Source: Seminavis robusta (Eukaryota; Bacillariophyta; Bacillariophyceae; Naviculales; Naviculaceae). Taken from it: a stretch of 64,000 nucleotides of DNA. This document shows, piece by piece, positions 1 through 10,138 of this stretch. The translations under genes and the position numbers were made by a program. The notes under the pieces were generated by a model. It saw only the letters and a list, made by a program, of their open reading frames with translations. It had not been told where the DNA came from and did no database searches. Within the stretch, counting starts at the first letter, position 1; each line of letters opens with the position of its first letter. Where the stretch lies: the NCBI GenBank assembly GCA_903772945.1, contig CAICTM010000480.1:1-64000 (forward strand), written 5' to 3'.

Positions 1-981
1 CAGTTCCTATGAAGAATTGGAACAGGGGCAATCCAGCCACAAAAAATAGAGGTACAGTCAAACCCAAGATAACAGGGCTGAGGGTACCACTCTGGCCCAT
101 ATGTACAAGACACCATTCTCAAGAAGCATAGCTCTTGGATTGTGCCAGACAAGCCAAGGTTGCCAGTTAGATTCAAAACTTCTAATCTGTCAAAAGGCCC
201 AAGCCTGATGGCACAGGTCCAGTCAACCGATTTCCATCCAAACATGCAGAATGCCACATACCAATCAGCTGTCCACTCAGAGGTGAATCTACTCAGATAT
301 TTGATTCTTAATGAGCCGATCCCAAGGCAAATGAGTCTTCCGAGCTCTGATGGAAGGGGTCCCGTGAACTGATTTAGAGACGACTTCAAGATAGACATGT
401 TAGTGAGGCTTGCAAGTTCAGAAGGAATTAGCCCAGTGAACTGGTTTCCCCATAATGCCGACCCATGTAAGCCAGTAAGCTGTCCAAGTTCTGAAGGAAT
501 CTGGCCTGATAACTGATTTCCAAACAAAGCCAACTGATTCAAAGCAGTGAGATGTCCAATCTCACATTGGCGAGTTGGTCCATCAATTGTTCAATGTAAA
601 AGAACAACCCAGTCAATGCAGTCATCTCATACAATTCTGATGGAATCAGAGATGAAGTTGATGTTGCAATATCATTGAATACCAACTGAAGGTGGGACAA
701 AGAAGTCAACATGGTGATCTCCGGTGGAATAGAAGTTGTCAAACCAGAAAGCTGGAGGCCTGACAACCAAAGAGATGTAAATTGGCCATGGCTGTTGCAT
801 GAAAACTGTGGAGCATAATCCATTTCCAAGTATATTCCTTCATAGAAGAATCCAAATCCATTGGAGAACCAAAAGCACTCATCTACCGTGTCATCCATCC
901 ATCCTCCCTTATGAGAGGTTCCCACTTTTCGCCCTCATATGCATAGAAGAATGTAGCAAGAGCAAACAACTGGCTCTGTTC
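1..981 (-). pseudogene. LRR receptor-like protein, 5'-truncated and frameshifted
   Basis: Minus-strand homologue of the LRR gene at 10139-12370. From right to left it keeps the extracellular N-terminal motif (LFALATFFYA, then WMDDT and CNSHG), LRRs of the type GNQLSGQIPSELGQL, and the C-terminal NLTGNLGLSGT / SCTYG / FDCTS segment, which reaches the window edge. The cytoplasmic and transmembrane part is missing: homology stops near 981. One base is lost near 905 (the intact paralogue reads KERWMDDT), and a second frame change lies near 595, inside the second LRR. The frame is then open to the edge. It cannot encode a complete receptor. The right boundary is set by similarity only. Confidence 0.75.
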
Positions 982-1570
982 TAAACAATAAGCCGAAGCT
1001 GCGCCAGGAAAGGCCTAAGTAGATAACCCCCCTACTCTAAACCCCCTTTGAGATAGAGACAGGCTCCTCTGTTGCAATAGTGAGCTGGGTGCAGACGATT
1101 CTGCTAGCTAGCGCTACTACTCGTGTGGTATGTATGCACACCCCTCGATCTAAAACCTGGGGGAACCGATACCGGTACCTGGTAGCACCTTGCGTTGACA
1201 CTCCAGAAGCTTCTAGAAGGCAAAAGAATATGCGAAGGGGAAAGAATTGTTCAAATCATTCCGTACGAGCTGCTACTGGTACCGTACGGCCGAAAAAGGA
1301 CTAAAAGCTCTAACCTTAGTAGAACCCAAAAATGCTGTTTCCACACGAATCGGGAAAAGATGGCTTGCGTCCCGTGTGGAAATCGCTGATTTCCTTTCTT
1401 TTTGAGGCAGTGTCTCGCTTGAGAGCTTGCCATTGTTGTCGTCGTCCATGGCGGCCAACTAATAAAAAGCTCAAGGCACACGGAAGCATGCTTGCAGGAA
1501 GGTGATACACACTCATTTGAAAATCCGCTTTCCTTCCACTACAAATCTTAGTTTGGCTTGAGAAAGCAAG
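982..1570. other. Intergenic, contains CCTACTCTAAACCCCC motif
   Basis: No convincing gene. It holds one copy of a dispersed C-rich motif (1031-1046) and CTAGCTAGC at about 1106-1114. The right end is the presumed promoter and 5' UTR of the secreted WSC-LRR gene. Confidence 0.5.
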
Positions 1571-4500
1571 ATGAAGACGAACCTCTTGTTGGCTCTCTTT
1601 GCCGCCACAGCACAGGCCTTTTGCTTTGGCGGCCGCCGAACCCAAGAGGAATTAGCCGACCAAAATGTTGGCATGACAAGACGAGGCCTCCTTTTTTTCA
1701 ACTGTGATACCGAGGCTCTTGTAGGAGAAAACACTTCTGTCCCCGCAATAACGGAGGCCGCATACGGCGAAGACTCTCCGGTTCCCGAGACCGAATCTCC
1801 GTCAGAAGCACCAGTTCCGGATCCAACACCTCCTCCCACTGCTGCCCCAGTGCCTGATCCAACAATAACATCAACGCTCCCTCCTACTGTTGCTCCAATG
1901 CCTGATCCAACTCCCCCGCAAACCCCATCACCAACGCCACAACCTACCACAACATCAACCCCACCTCCCACTGTGGCCCCAGTTCCAGATCCCGCACCAC
2001 CACCAACACCACCTCCTTCCGTCGCCCCAGTGCCAGATCCGACTCCACCACCAACGTCACCTCCTACTGCAGCCCCAGTGCCTGATCCAACTCCACCGCC
2101 AACACCATCACAACGCCACAACCTACCCCGCTGCCAACGCCACTGCCAACCCCGATTCCAACTATACCTCTTACTGAGTCACCAACGGGTCCCCCAGTGT
2201 ATTCTTGTGTCAATGGCTCCGCTCATCATGACAATCCTGCCTTCTCTGATTTCACGCCATGCTTCAAGAGCGAAGACTGCCCCATGGATGAATGTTGTAT
2301 CCACACTTTCTGCTTCTGTCGTCTGCCCGTTGATCCAGAAGGCGACTGTGTTGCTCCCAGCACTGCTGCTCCAGTATCTACCCTGACGCTGGAAGCTTCC
2401 CCTGCCAATGTCCAGCACACTGCTGGAGATTCTTGTGCCGATGGTTCCTCGCACCACAATAATCCTGTCTTCTCGGATTTTACGCCGTGTTTCAAAGCAG
2501 AAGACTGTCCCTTGGCAACTGAGTGTTGTGCCCGCACGTTATGCTTGTGCCGAGAGCCCATTGACTGGGATAGTGACTGTGTAGCTCCCACTTCTACCCT
2601 CATGCTGGAGGCTGCATCATCTGTTCCTGATCCAACAGCTGCCCCTACACCACAACCTACATCACCACAACCTACATCAAGCCCAACACCCAAGCCAACA
2701 TCCCCAGCTCCCACAGAAGAGCCCACTCCAGAACCAACGTCGTCACCTCCAACTGGGCACCCAACGGGTACTCCTACCCCCGGACCCACGAAGAGTCCAA
2801 CTACGGCACCTGTGCCTGATCCTACACCTCCCCCAACCTCAGCACCAACAACAAAATCCCCTACGGATACTCCAACTACTGCACCAATATCCAATCCAAC
2901 AGTAGAACCATCAGCTCTTCTTGCAAGAACCTACTTGGGATGCTGGAATGATCAGGATGACCCTCAAGCCATGCAAGCAAAAATTGGCGATGGCTATGGT
3001 GTTTCTACTTGTGTGGTTGCGTGTGATGATCGAGGATATCCTTTTGCTGGTCTTTCGTTTGGTAGTGAGTGCTTTTGTGGAAACTACTATTGGGGGTACA
3101 GCCAAGCCCCAGAGTCTGAGTGTGATATAGAATGCTCGAGTGAGCCAGGTGAAACCTGTGGTGGTACATGGACAGTCAGTGTTTATTCTGTGGGTTTGGC
3201 TGGACCAACACCTGGACCAACAACATTGAAAACTCCAGAACCATCTCTTTATCCTACATTTATCCGTGGTCCAGATCCCACATCAGCACTCACACCGGAG
3301 CCGATACTAGAGTCCATCCCACTACAAACGCCTCCCCCCAGTCCTGGCCCAACACAGGATCCAACACCTCCTCCAACACAGGATCCAACACCTCCTCCAA
3401 CACCACCTCCAACACCACCTCCAAGCCCTGGCCCAACACAAATGCCCACAACACAACCAACTCCTGCTCCTGTGCCAGATCCAACACCTGACCCAACACC
3501 ACTCCCAACTGCACCTCCTACCATGGCAATCACCAATCCTCCTACCATTGCACCCACCAATCCTCCAACTGAGCCACCCACAAGTCTTGTTCCTGCGTCA
3601 CTTAGTGGCATTAGAGGTATTGTTCAACCTGTTGCACTTCAAGGAGGTGCAGAGTGGGAAAACCCTGAGACCTACCAGGCAAAAGCCATCACATGGCTTG
3701 AATCTGACCCCTTTTCAGCTTCTCTAACCGATACTCGAATTCAGCAAAGATATTCTTTAGCTTGCATCTACTATGCAACCCATGCTGTTGCAACTATCTA
3801 TACTGTTGCGGATCCTCGGGGGTGGATTGATTCGACTGGGTGGATCAGCAATATTGATGAGTGCTCTTGGTTTGGGATCACATGTAATGCGAACTCAGAG
3901 GTTGAGAAGATGGTGTTGGTAAGTCTTCTCATACAAAAAGCTGTGCAGTGTTCTATTCACTATACTCATCATGTTGTCATTTGCTGTACATTGACAGGCT
4001 TCCAATCGCATCACAGGAACATTCCCTCCAGAAACCACAATCATGGCATCATCCCTCACATACATTGACCTATTCAGCAACTCTGTCTATAACAGTGGTG
4101 ATGAGGGCAATGCATGGTTGGGACAGCTTACAAACCTGAGACAACTCTTCTATGGACAGACAAACTTTGAGTATAAGAATGGAATCCCATCTCAGATTTC
4201 TCAGCTAACCAAGCTAGAAGAATATGACTGTTCCTACTCTCTGTACTCTGGACCTCTTCTTGGCTCCACCTTTTCACCCCTTCAAAACCTTGGTAAGATC
4301 TTCTGATGACAGATGTGTTTGTGCACTGCTGACTGTAGCTGACTTGTCTGCAGTATACCTTGTGTTGAGTGGAAATGCCTACAACAGTTCCATCCCTGTT
4401 GAAATTGGCTATCTACCAAACCTCAGTAAGTCACACAACACCAACACTCCTGTAGAACCACAGCCTGCATTCCCATCTTATGGTGCTTTTCCATTGTAGA

Positions 4501-5194
4501 GTATTTCTATGCTCAAAGTGCATCCATCGATGGTGATTTGTCTTTCATGGAGCCGATGCAATCTATCAGTAAGCAGAACTCAAACATGAAGTTCCAATAA
4601 CTTCACGAGGCACACAATCTCACACTGCTGGTTGCTTGCACCTGTAGTTGAAAGCTGGGTTGACGCAAATCCAGGGTTGATGGGGACAATTCCAACAACC
4701 ATGGCCAATGTTCAAACTCTTCGTAAGTCATCAAAACAGGACGTTGTGAAGTTGGCTATTTTCATCTTATTTGTCAGCTTTTCTGCTACACAGAGAGTTG
4801 GTCCATCACCAGGTGTGGATTTGAGGGTCCTATCCCTTCTGAGCTAGGAAATATGGGGAACATGGGTAAGTCCAAGTTGAAGTTTCATGCTTGTTGGATT
4901 GTGAAACTACTAACATCCTCACCCCTTATTTGGCGATTGTGCAAAGTGCAAATGTGGTTTTCGGGTAATATGCTGACCGGAACTGTGCCAGTTGAACTCG
5001 GGACCTTGTACAAGCTGCAGACATTTGAGCTTGAACAGAATCTCCTCACTGGAGTTATGCCTGAAGAAGTCTGTCTGAATCGAGTACCACTGGGTGTGCT
5101 AACATTTTTGGAGGCTGACTGTGGTGGAAGCTTTCCAGAAATTGAATGCTACTGCTGTACTTGCTGTGAAGGCTGTCTCCCATCACTCAGATGA
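1571..5194 (+). CDS. Secreted WSC-LRR mosaic protein, 7 exons, one frameshift
   Basis: Proposed exons are 1571-3918, 3998-4292, 4354-4425, 4500-4568, 4648-4722, 4794-4865 and 4947-5194; all introns are GT-AG, 61-81 nt. A signal peptide ([16 protein letters not shown]) leads into [14 protein letters not shown] Pro/Thr linkers. Two Cys-rich repeats follow (FSDFTPCF...CCIHTFCFC and FSDFTPCF...CCARTLCLC), then a WSC domain (YLGCWND to [13 protein letters not shown], about 2932-3195), another Pro/Thr linker, and an LRR ectodomain with a Cys-rich tail. The five exons 3-7 join in phase 1, and exons 3-6 are 69-75 nt, close to one 24-residue LRR each. One C is missing near 2110 in the Pro/Thr repeat (the same sequence near 1930 reads TPSPTPQPT). 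With that base the model is 1,060 codons with no internal stop. WSC domains bind carbohydrate, so a wall or extracellular-matrix role is inferred. There is no C-terminal membrane anchor. Confidence 0.8.
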
Positions 5195-6248
5195 CTTGGA
5201 TTGGTGAACCAAAGTCCATTGGATACCGAGCCATACTAGTCCTTTCTGTGGGGTGCACCACCATGAGGCGAGCCTGGGTAATTTCCATTATCGTTGGGAC
5301 CAGCGTGTCCTCAAGAATGGCACAAGAAGCAGCCATCCAACAGTATGGCTGGACCTGACCTGCCTTGGCAACAGACTATGGCTTTAGAAGGGATGATTGG
5401 GTCCTGAGCAGAGCCAGTAGGGACATGTTTGACTATGAACTTCAATACAGAGATTAAATCTTGCTAGCTAAACCGCTTCACTAAATAATGCTGACACCAC
5501 TCTGCTACGATAGTTTCTCCTGGTTCGGTTCTTTCAAGCAGCAGTCCAGCTTACAGTCAAATCTAGCTACTAGGATGATGGTTTCTCCTCGTGTGGACTG
5601 GTTCTTCCGCGTTTAGTCTGTACCAAGAAGTCCGCTTTGCTTCGTATCCCTGAGAGTGTCCGAGGATACTGTAGGTATCTCTATGAGCGGACCAGGTCAG
5701 TCCAGATGTTCTTCCCTCGTCTACGCTGGGTTTGTCCCAGCAGCGATTATCAAGCTCCTTCGCGATGTCCAGCTCAGAGATTAATAAGTAGTGTCCAAAG
5801 TCCCCGTCAAAGGAAATGCCATGGGATCCCCCACCCGTTGCTCCTCGCTTGCCTACTTCGTGCTGCTGAAAGTGAAATCTCCTCTCCATGTTTACCGTGC
5901 GGCCATCGAAGCTACTATCGAGTTTTAAAAGGGATAACCGACTGGGGCCATGTGCACTGGCACTTCGAGTGCGCACTGTGAGCTCGCCGAAGAGGGCTGC
6001 GGGAGTGGTCCGGAACACTTTGCTCTTCTAAAAACACGGTGTATGATCCAATCCCAAGGCACCTCGGCCGTTGGATCCACGAATGAGGATCCCAGCGTCT
6101 TTGGCATCAACTCGATTAGGCGTGGCGGAATGAATGACAACACCAACAAACGGAGGAAAGAGCAACTTCACCACAAATCACCAGACTACCACTGCACCAC
6201 GGCAGCTACCTAGGAGGATCATATTCATACACCAGTGTCATTGAACAA
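5195..6248. other. Intergenic, no supported gene
   Basis: About 1 kb between two plus-strand genes. An open minus-strand frame (5563-6018) has low-complexity composition and no recognisable motif, so it is not called. The right part is presumably the promoter of the next gene. Confidence 0.4.
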
Positions 6249-7297
6249 GTGCAGTACTACAGTATGGGCTGGTTTGGAAAGAGAGAGGACGATCAGAACA
6301 ATGTTCCGCTGTCGCAGTGCAACCCTGTGATTGTGAATCAGACGCATCAGAGCGTCGTTTTGTTTTTGGACCGTGGCGTCCTCTACAACAAGCAAGTGTT
6401 GGCTCCCGGAGAAGCCGTTGCAATGCCTCGTTCCACCAATACCGGTGTACCATCCGTGGTGCCCTACAAGATTCATGCCGTGGTGGGAGACGAAAAGAGT
6501 CTTCCCACGCGTCGCCAATCCATGACGAATGCCTTTTCGACGGCTGTCATCCCCGCAGCATTTATCGTGGGCACGCTCATGGCGGCTTCCAGTGCGGGGA
6601 CATCGACGGCGCTCACTCGCGCCACGGCCAGTGTGGTGGTGAAAGGAATGGTGATTGATTCGGCCGCGTTGGCCGCAGGTTCCGTCACGGCGAATCGAGC
6701 GGCATATATTGCCGATAGACTCATTGAAAAGCACCCCGAAAACTTTGCTGTCAAATCGGGTATGCTCATGCCCGGTAATCGATTCGTCGTGATTCGTGGA
6801 GGTATCGAAGAGCCATTGACCATTACGTGCATCAAGGAACAAAAGTTTCGAAAAATTCCCATCGTGGGAGATGTCAAGGCACCCATGGATACCCTCGTGG
6901 ATAAGATGAACTACTACACGCCATCGATGTTCCTATCCGCCTCCGCCAAGTCAGGCAACATTAATGAGGACGAAATCAAAGCTATAGCACCAAAACCAGA
7001 ACAGGCACAGGCACCGGCATTGACGGAAGCTTCCAAGAAAGGTACAGCCCCGACGACAATCACCACGGAAGAAGGCTTGACAGAGCAAGAAGATGAGGAA
7101 CTCATGCATGCCATTGCGGAATCCCTCAAAATGGAAGAAGAGCGAAAACAAAAGGAGCAAGAATTCAACAAGCAAATGAAATCTCAAGGTAAGAGCTCTT
7201 GGATGGAAAGGAGAAACCGAGACCCGAACTAACTGTTTCTGATCCTCTGCATCCTTATTTCATATCAGGATCGCCTTGTCTGTGCTTTTGCGGCTAA
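6249..7297 (+). CDS. Conserved-looking unknown protein with UIM-like C-terminus
   Basis: Unrecognised. The frame opens at 6249 (MQYYSMGWFGK); the second Met at 6264 (MGWFGKRED) is equally plausible. The central part is Ala/Gly/Ser-rich and moderately hydrophobic (AFIVGTLMAASSAGTSTALT, then VVVKGMVIDSAALAAGS), so membrane association is possible. The C-terminal EDEELMHAIAESLKMEEE fits the ubiquitin-interacting-motif pattern (acidic run, A-x-x-x-S). Read straight through, it stops at 7232 with a basic tail. A canonical GTAAGA...ATATCAG intron at 7189-7268 would replace that tail with GSPCLCFCG and stop at 7297, a Cys-rich end that could be palmitoylated. The sequence alone cannot decide which form is used. 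Confidence 0.65.
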
Positions 7298-7574
7298 AAC
7301 GATACGCCTGAACCTTCGAGACCATCTTGTCGTCCGTCCACTACATAGTTTCACACGCGCAATGCAACTTTGTGTCCGATTTATAATAACAGCAAACAAA
7401 CCGTACATGTATAAGCAAATCGTAAACATAATCAGAAAAGATTCGACAATGACAAGACAAAACTGCACTGGGATCTCTTGGTGGGTATTATGAGACGGTA
7501 CGGCCCAATAGGCAAATCAAGGGGCCACGAATGCTGTAGTTGGAACTCAAAGCACACATACGATAGTTTGACAT

Positions 7575-9476
7575 CTATACATCCACATTGTTGCTTCCTT
7601 GTTGTTGTTGCTGCTGCTGCTGCTGTTGTGGTGTCGGTGTTCCACTGCCCATTATGGAGGGAGTCCCCGCCAAGGCACCCAATCCAAACAAATCCTCTTC
7701 CTTAAATTCTCGGTCTTCTTCGATGCGTCCCGTCAAATAATCGGCAATAACACCCTTGCCATGGGCCAGTCCTCGACTGAATCCACCACTGTACGTTTTT
7801 TGTTTCCACAAATCACCAACTCGCACGCGATAACTACATCTTCCATTGCCTGTCATTTCACCCGTGGCAAATTGTCCAAAAAAGGAAAATCCACGACTGC
7901 GAATTTTGAGCGATCCCATGCCTTCCCAGGATCCGTACTCGAACGCACCAAAGTAGTGTTTGTCTTCGACTTGCAAATACATTTCACCGAGTCCGTGCCG
8001 GAATCCATTTAGAAATTGTCCCTTGTAATAGGAACTCGGTGGTGGATTATTGACACTATTGGTACTTTGACGCAAAGCGTCGAGATCGTCTTTGTCTTCT
8101 TCGACCCACACTAGCAATCCTTGTCCATGCGGCACGTACGTGCCATCTTTTCGTCGCAATTGTCCCGTGTAATAGGATCGTTCACTGAGTTTGATTTTGA
8201 CCACGTGTCGTAATTTGATGGATACTTCGGTGGGTTCGGCGATAATGGTACCGCGGCGTGCCGCGGCGGCTTTGGCGGGTGGTTTGAAGGACGATGATTC
8301 GTCTTCCGGGACCAACACGGCTTCCATGGCCACAATGGTGGGAGCATCGTCGTCAGCCGCGGCGGGAGCAATGGCCGTGACGGAAGGAAGACTGGCACGG
8401 ACCATGCGGGGATCCAACGTGGATAATCCACAAGTAAATATCGATGCGGATTTTTTCATTTCCTTGTCCGTCGTGACACCGGCCACCGCATTGGCGGCAC
8501 CAAAGGCGTACAAATGATTGCCGTGCAAAGAAATGACATCGACCGGTGACGGACATTCGGCACATGTTTTACTCCAGACCCATTGTCGTTGATCGGAATC
8601 GTAGCATTGAATAATAGTAGTCGAAGTCGGTGCCAGAGGCGATTCTTCCTTTTCTCCCACCACGAGCAGGTATTTGTAATATCGAACCGCCTTGGGAAAT
8701 CGTACCGTTTCAATCATATCGGGCAAATCTTTCCAAATACCTTCTACGACGTGTCCCATGGAGAATTCGTACATGTGACACGTTTTTTGCCAGGATCGTC
8801 CGTCGTATCCACCCATGACCACCAGACTGGTTTCATTGAGCATGACAGCGGCACATCCCATGCGGGGTCCTGGCAGTAACGAGTTGAGGTTGTTCAGTGT
8901 CGTCCAGGAGATGGTCACCACGTCAACTTGTTCGTCCGTGTCGAATAATAATTGTCCCCATTCCATGGTATTCAATTCTTGCCAACTGTTATTGCGACCA
9001 CCCACGATCAGTACGGCATGTTCCGTGGGGACTGCCACGGCTGCCGCATAAACACGGGGCGTCGGTAACGGCTGTGGCGCCAACGTCCATGTCCATTGTG
9101 GATTGTGGTGCGACTGCAAGGAAAATCCTTCGACACTACCTAAAACACGACCTTCGTCATTGGCACCTCCAAATACCCAAAGACTTTCGTCATTGTAATT
9201 GACGGCGGCAGCTCCAAAGCGAGCGTCTTGCAGAGATGGCCACGGTAGAGTTCGACGCATGTTCCATTCTAATAACTGAGTTTTGGTGGTGCCATTATAA
9301 GTCGCTTCTTGATCGTCCTGTCGGCTCTTTTTTTGGACCGTCTGACCTCCCAACACCAAAAACTTTCCATATTGCAGGGATACTGCAGTGGCATCTTTGC
9401 GCGGTTGAAAACTCTTGGAAAATGTCGGTAAAGGTTCCCACGAGACCGAAGGAGTCTGATCGGATCTGACGGTCAT
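7575..9476 (-). CDS. Kelch-repeat plus MORN-repeat protein
   Basis: Single-exon protein of about 633 residues from MTVRSDQTPS; an in-frame Met eight codons upstream (9500) is the alternative. The N-terminal half has about six Kelch blades with the GG doublet (LVLGGQT, LWVFGGAND, VLIVGGRNN, LVVMGGYDG, then weaker LLVVGEKE and LYAFGAAN). The C-terminal third has MORN repeats (YYTGQLRRKDG, YYKGQFLNGFRHGLGEM, YFGAFEYGSWEGMG, FFGQFATGEMTGNG, YSGGFSRGLAHGKG). It ends with a poly-Gln tract encoded by a CAG/CAA run near 7600-7625. Kelch propellers bind proteins; MORN repeats bind membranes or act as scaffolds in cilia and the cortex. A cortical scaffold role is inferred, and no catalytic domain is visible. 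It is divergent from the LRR gene at 10139. Confidence 0.85.
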   Translation of the reverse strand: MTVRSDQTPSVSWEPLPTFSKSFQPRKDATAVSLQYGKFLVLGGQTVQKKSRQDDQEATYNGTTKTQLLEWNMRRTLPWPSLQDARFGAAAVNYNDESLWVFGGANDEGRVLGSVEGFSLQSHHNPQWTWTLAPQPLPTPRVYAAAVAVPTEHAVLIVGGRNNSWQELNTMEWGQLLFDTDEQVDVVTISWTTLNNLNSLLPGPRMGCAAVMLNETSLVVMGGYDGRSWQKTCHMYEFSMGHVVEGIWKDLPDMIETVRFPKAVRYYKYLLVVGEKEESPLAPTSTTIIQCYDSDQRQWVWSKTCAECPSPVDVISLHGNHLYAFGAANAVAGVTTDKEMKKSASIFTCGLSTLDPRMVRASLPSVTAIAPAAADDDAPTIVAMEAVLVPEDESSSFKPPAKAAAARRGTIIAEPTEVSIKLRHVVKIKLSERSYYTGQLRRKDGTYVPHGQGLLVWVEEDKDDLDALRQSTNSVNNPPPSSYYKGQFLNGFRHGLGEMYLQVEDKHYFGAFEYGSWEGMGSLKIRSRGFSFFGQFATGEMTGNGRCSYRVRVGDLWKQKTYSGGFSRGLAHGKGVIADYLTGRIEEDREFKEEDLFGLGALAGTPSIMGSGTPTPQQQQQQQQQQGSNNVDV

Positions 9477-9537
9477 CCTTAACTTTAGTAATAACCTCAA
9501 TTAACTTGAATAATCGATACAATTATCTCACGCTCTT

Positions 9538-9591
9538 GGCTTGGCTTGGCTTGGCTTGGCTTGACTTGGCTTGACTTGGCTTGGCTTGACT
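9538..9591. repeat. TTGGC pentanucleotide microsatellite
   Basis: Tandem TTGGC/TTGAC units lie in the shared upstream region of the divergent Kelch-MORN and LRR genes. A second short (CAACAG)n run lies at about 9769-9794. The rest of 9501-10138 holds no gene. Confidence 0.9.
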
Positions 9592-10138
9592 GTGTAGATA
9601 CCGATGGATATGGGTATATACCTCGGGTGGTAACCTTGGGTAGCTGGACTGGGATGTGAGAACCAAAGATGCTTTCCTCTCTCTCTCACTATCCAAGACA
9701 GAGAGATTAGTCTAGGCGGATCTATAATAACAATCCAAGACACTGAAGGACTTCCAATGGTTACCACAGCAACAGCAACAGCAACAGCAACAGTATCAAC
9801 CCAAGTCTCACTGATGCACTGTTCAGCTCGAGCAAAAGAGTGAAGCACGACAGTGACGACGGTGCTCTTTCGAGAACAAAAGGTCTCAGCTCTGCTGGCG
9901 TTGACGTCACAGAATGACCCCGAATGACGCAGTGTCGGCAAACGTCAGTGATGTCAAATACCTATCGCTCGCTCTACTCTGGCTGCATATCCAGTCTGGC
10001 TGGATCCTTAGGTCACTCTTTTATAAACATGCAAGAGGAGAAGACCCTTTCAGAGCTATCAAAGAGAGTACAAGACACATATATACGAAGTAACGTCCAG
10101 CCGCAACAGCAAGAAACGACCCTGCGGATATTCCCAAG

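Noticed and set aside
1031-1046. Telomere repeat
   Set aside because: The CCCTAAA-like text is a single unit, not a tandem array, and genes lie on both sides.
1513-2121. Minus-strand Gly/Val-rich 202-codon frame
   Set aside because: It is the antisense of the Pro/Thr repeat in the secreted WSC-LRR gene; its composition is explained by that repeat.
5563-6018. Minus-strand 151-codon frame
   Set aside because: No recognisable motif and mixed low-complexity composition; overlaps the likely promoter of the next gene.
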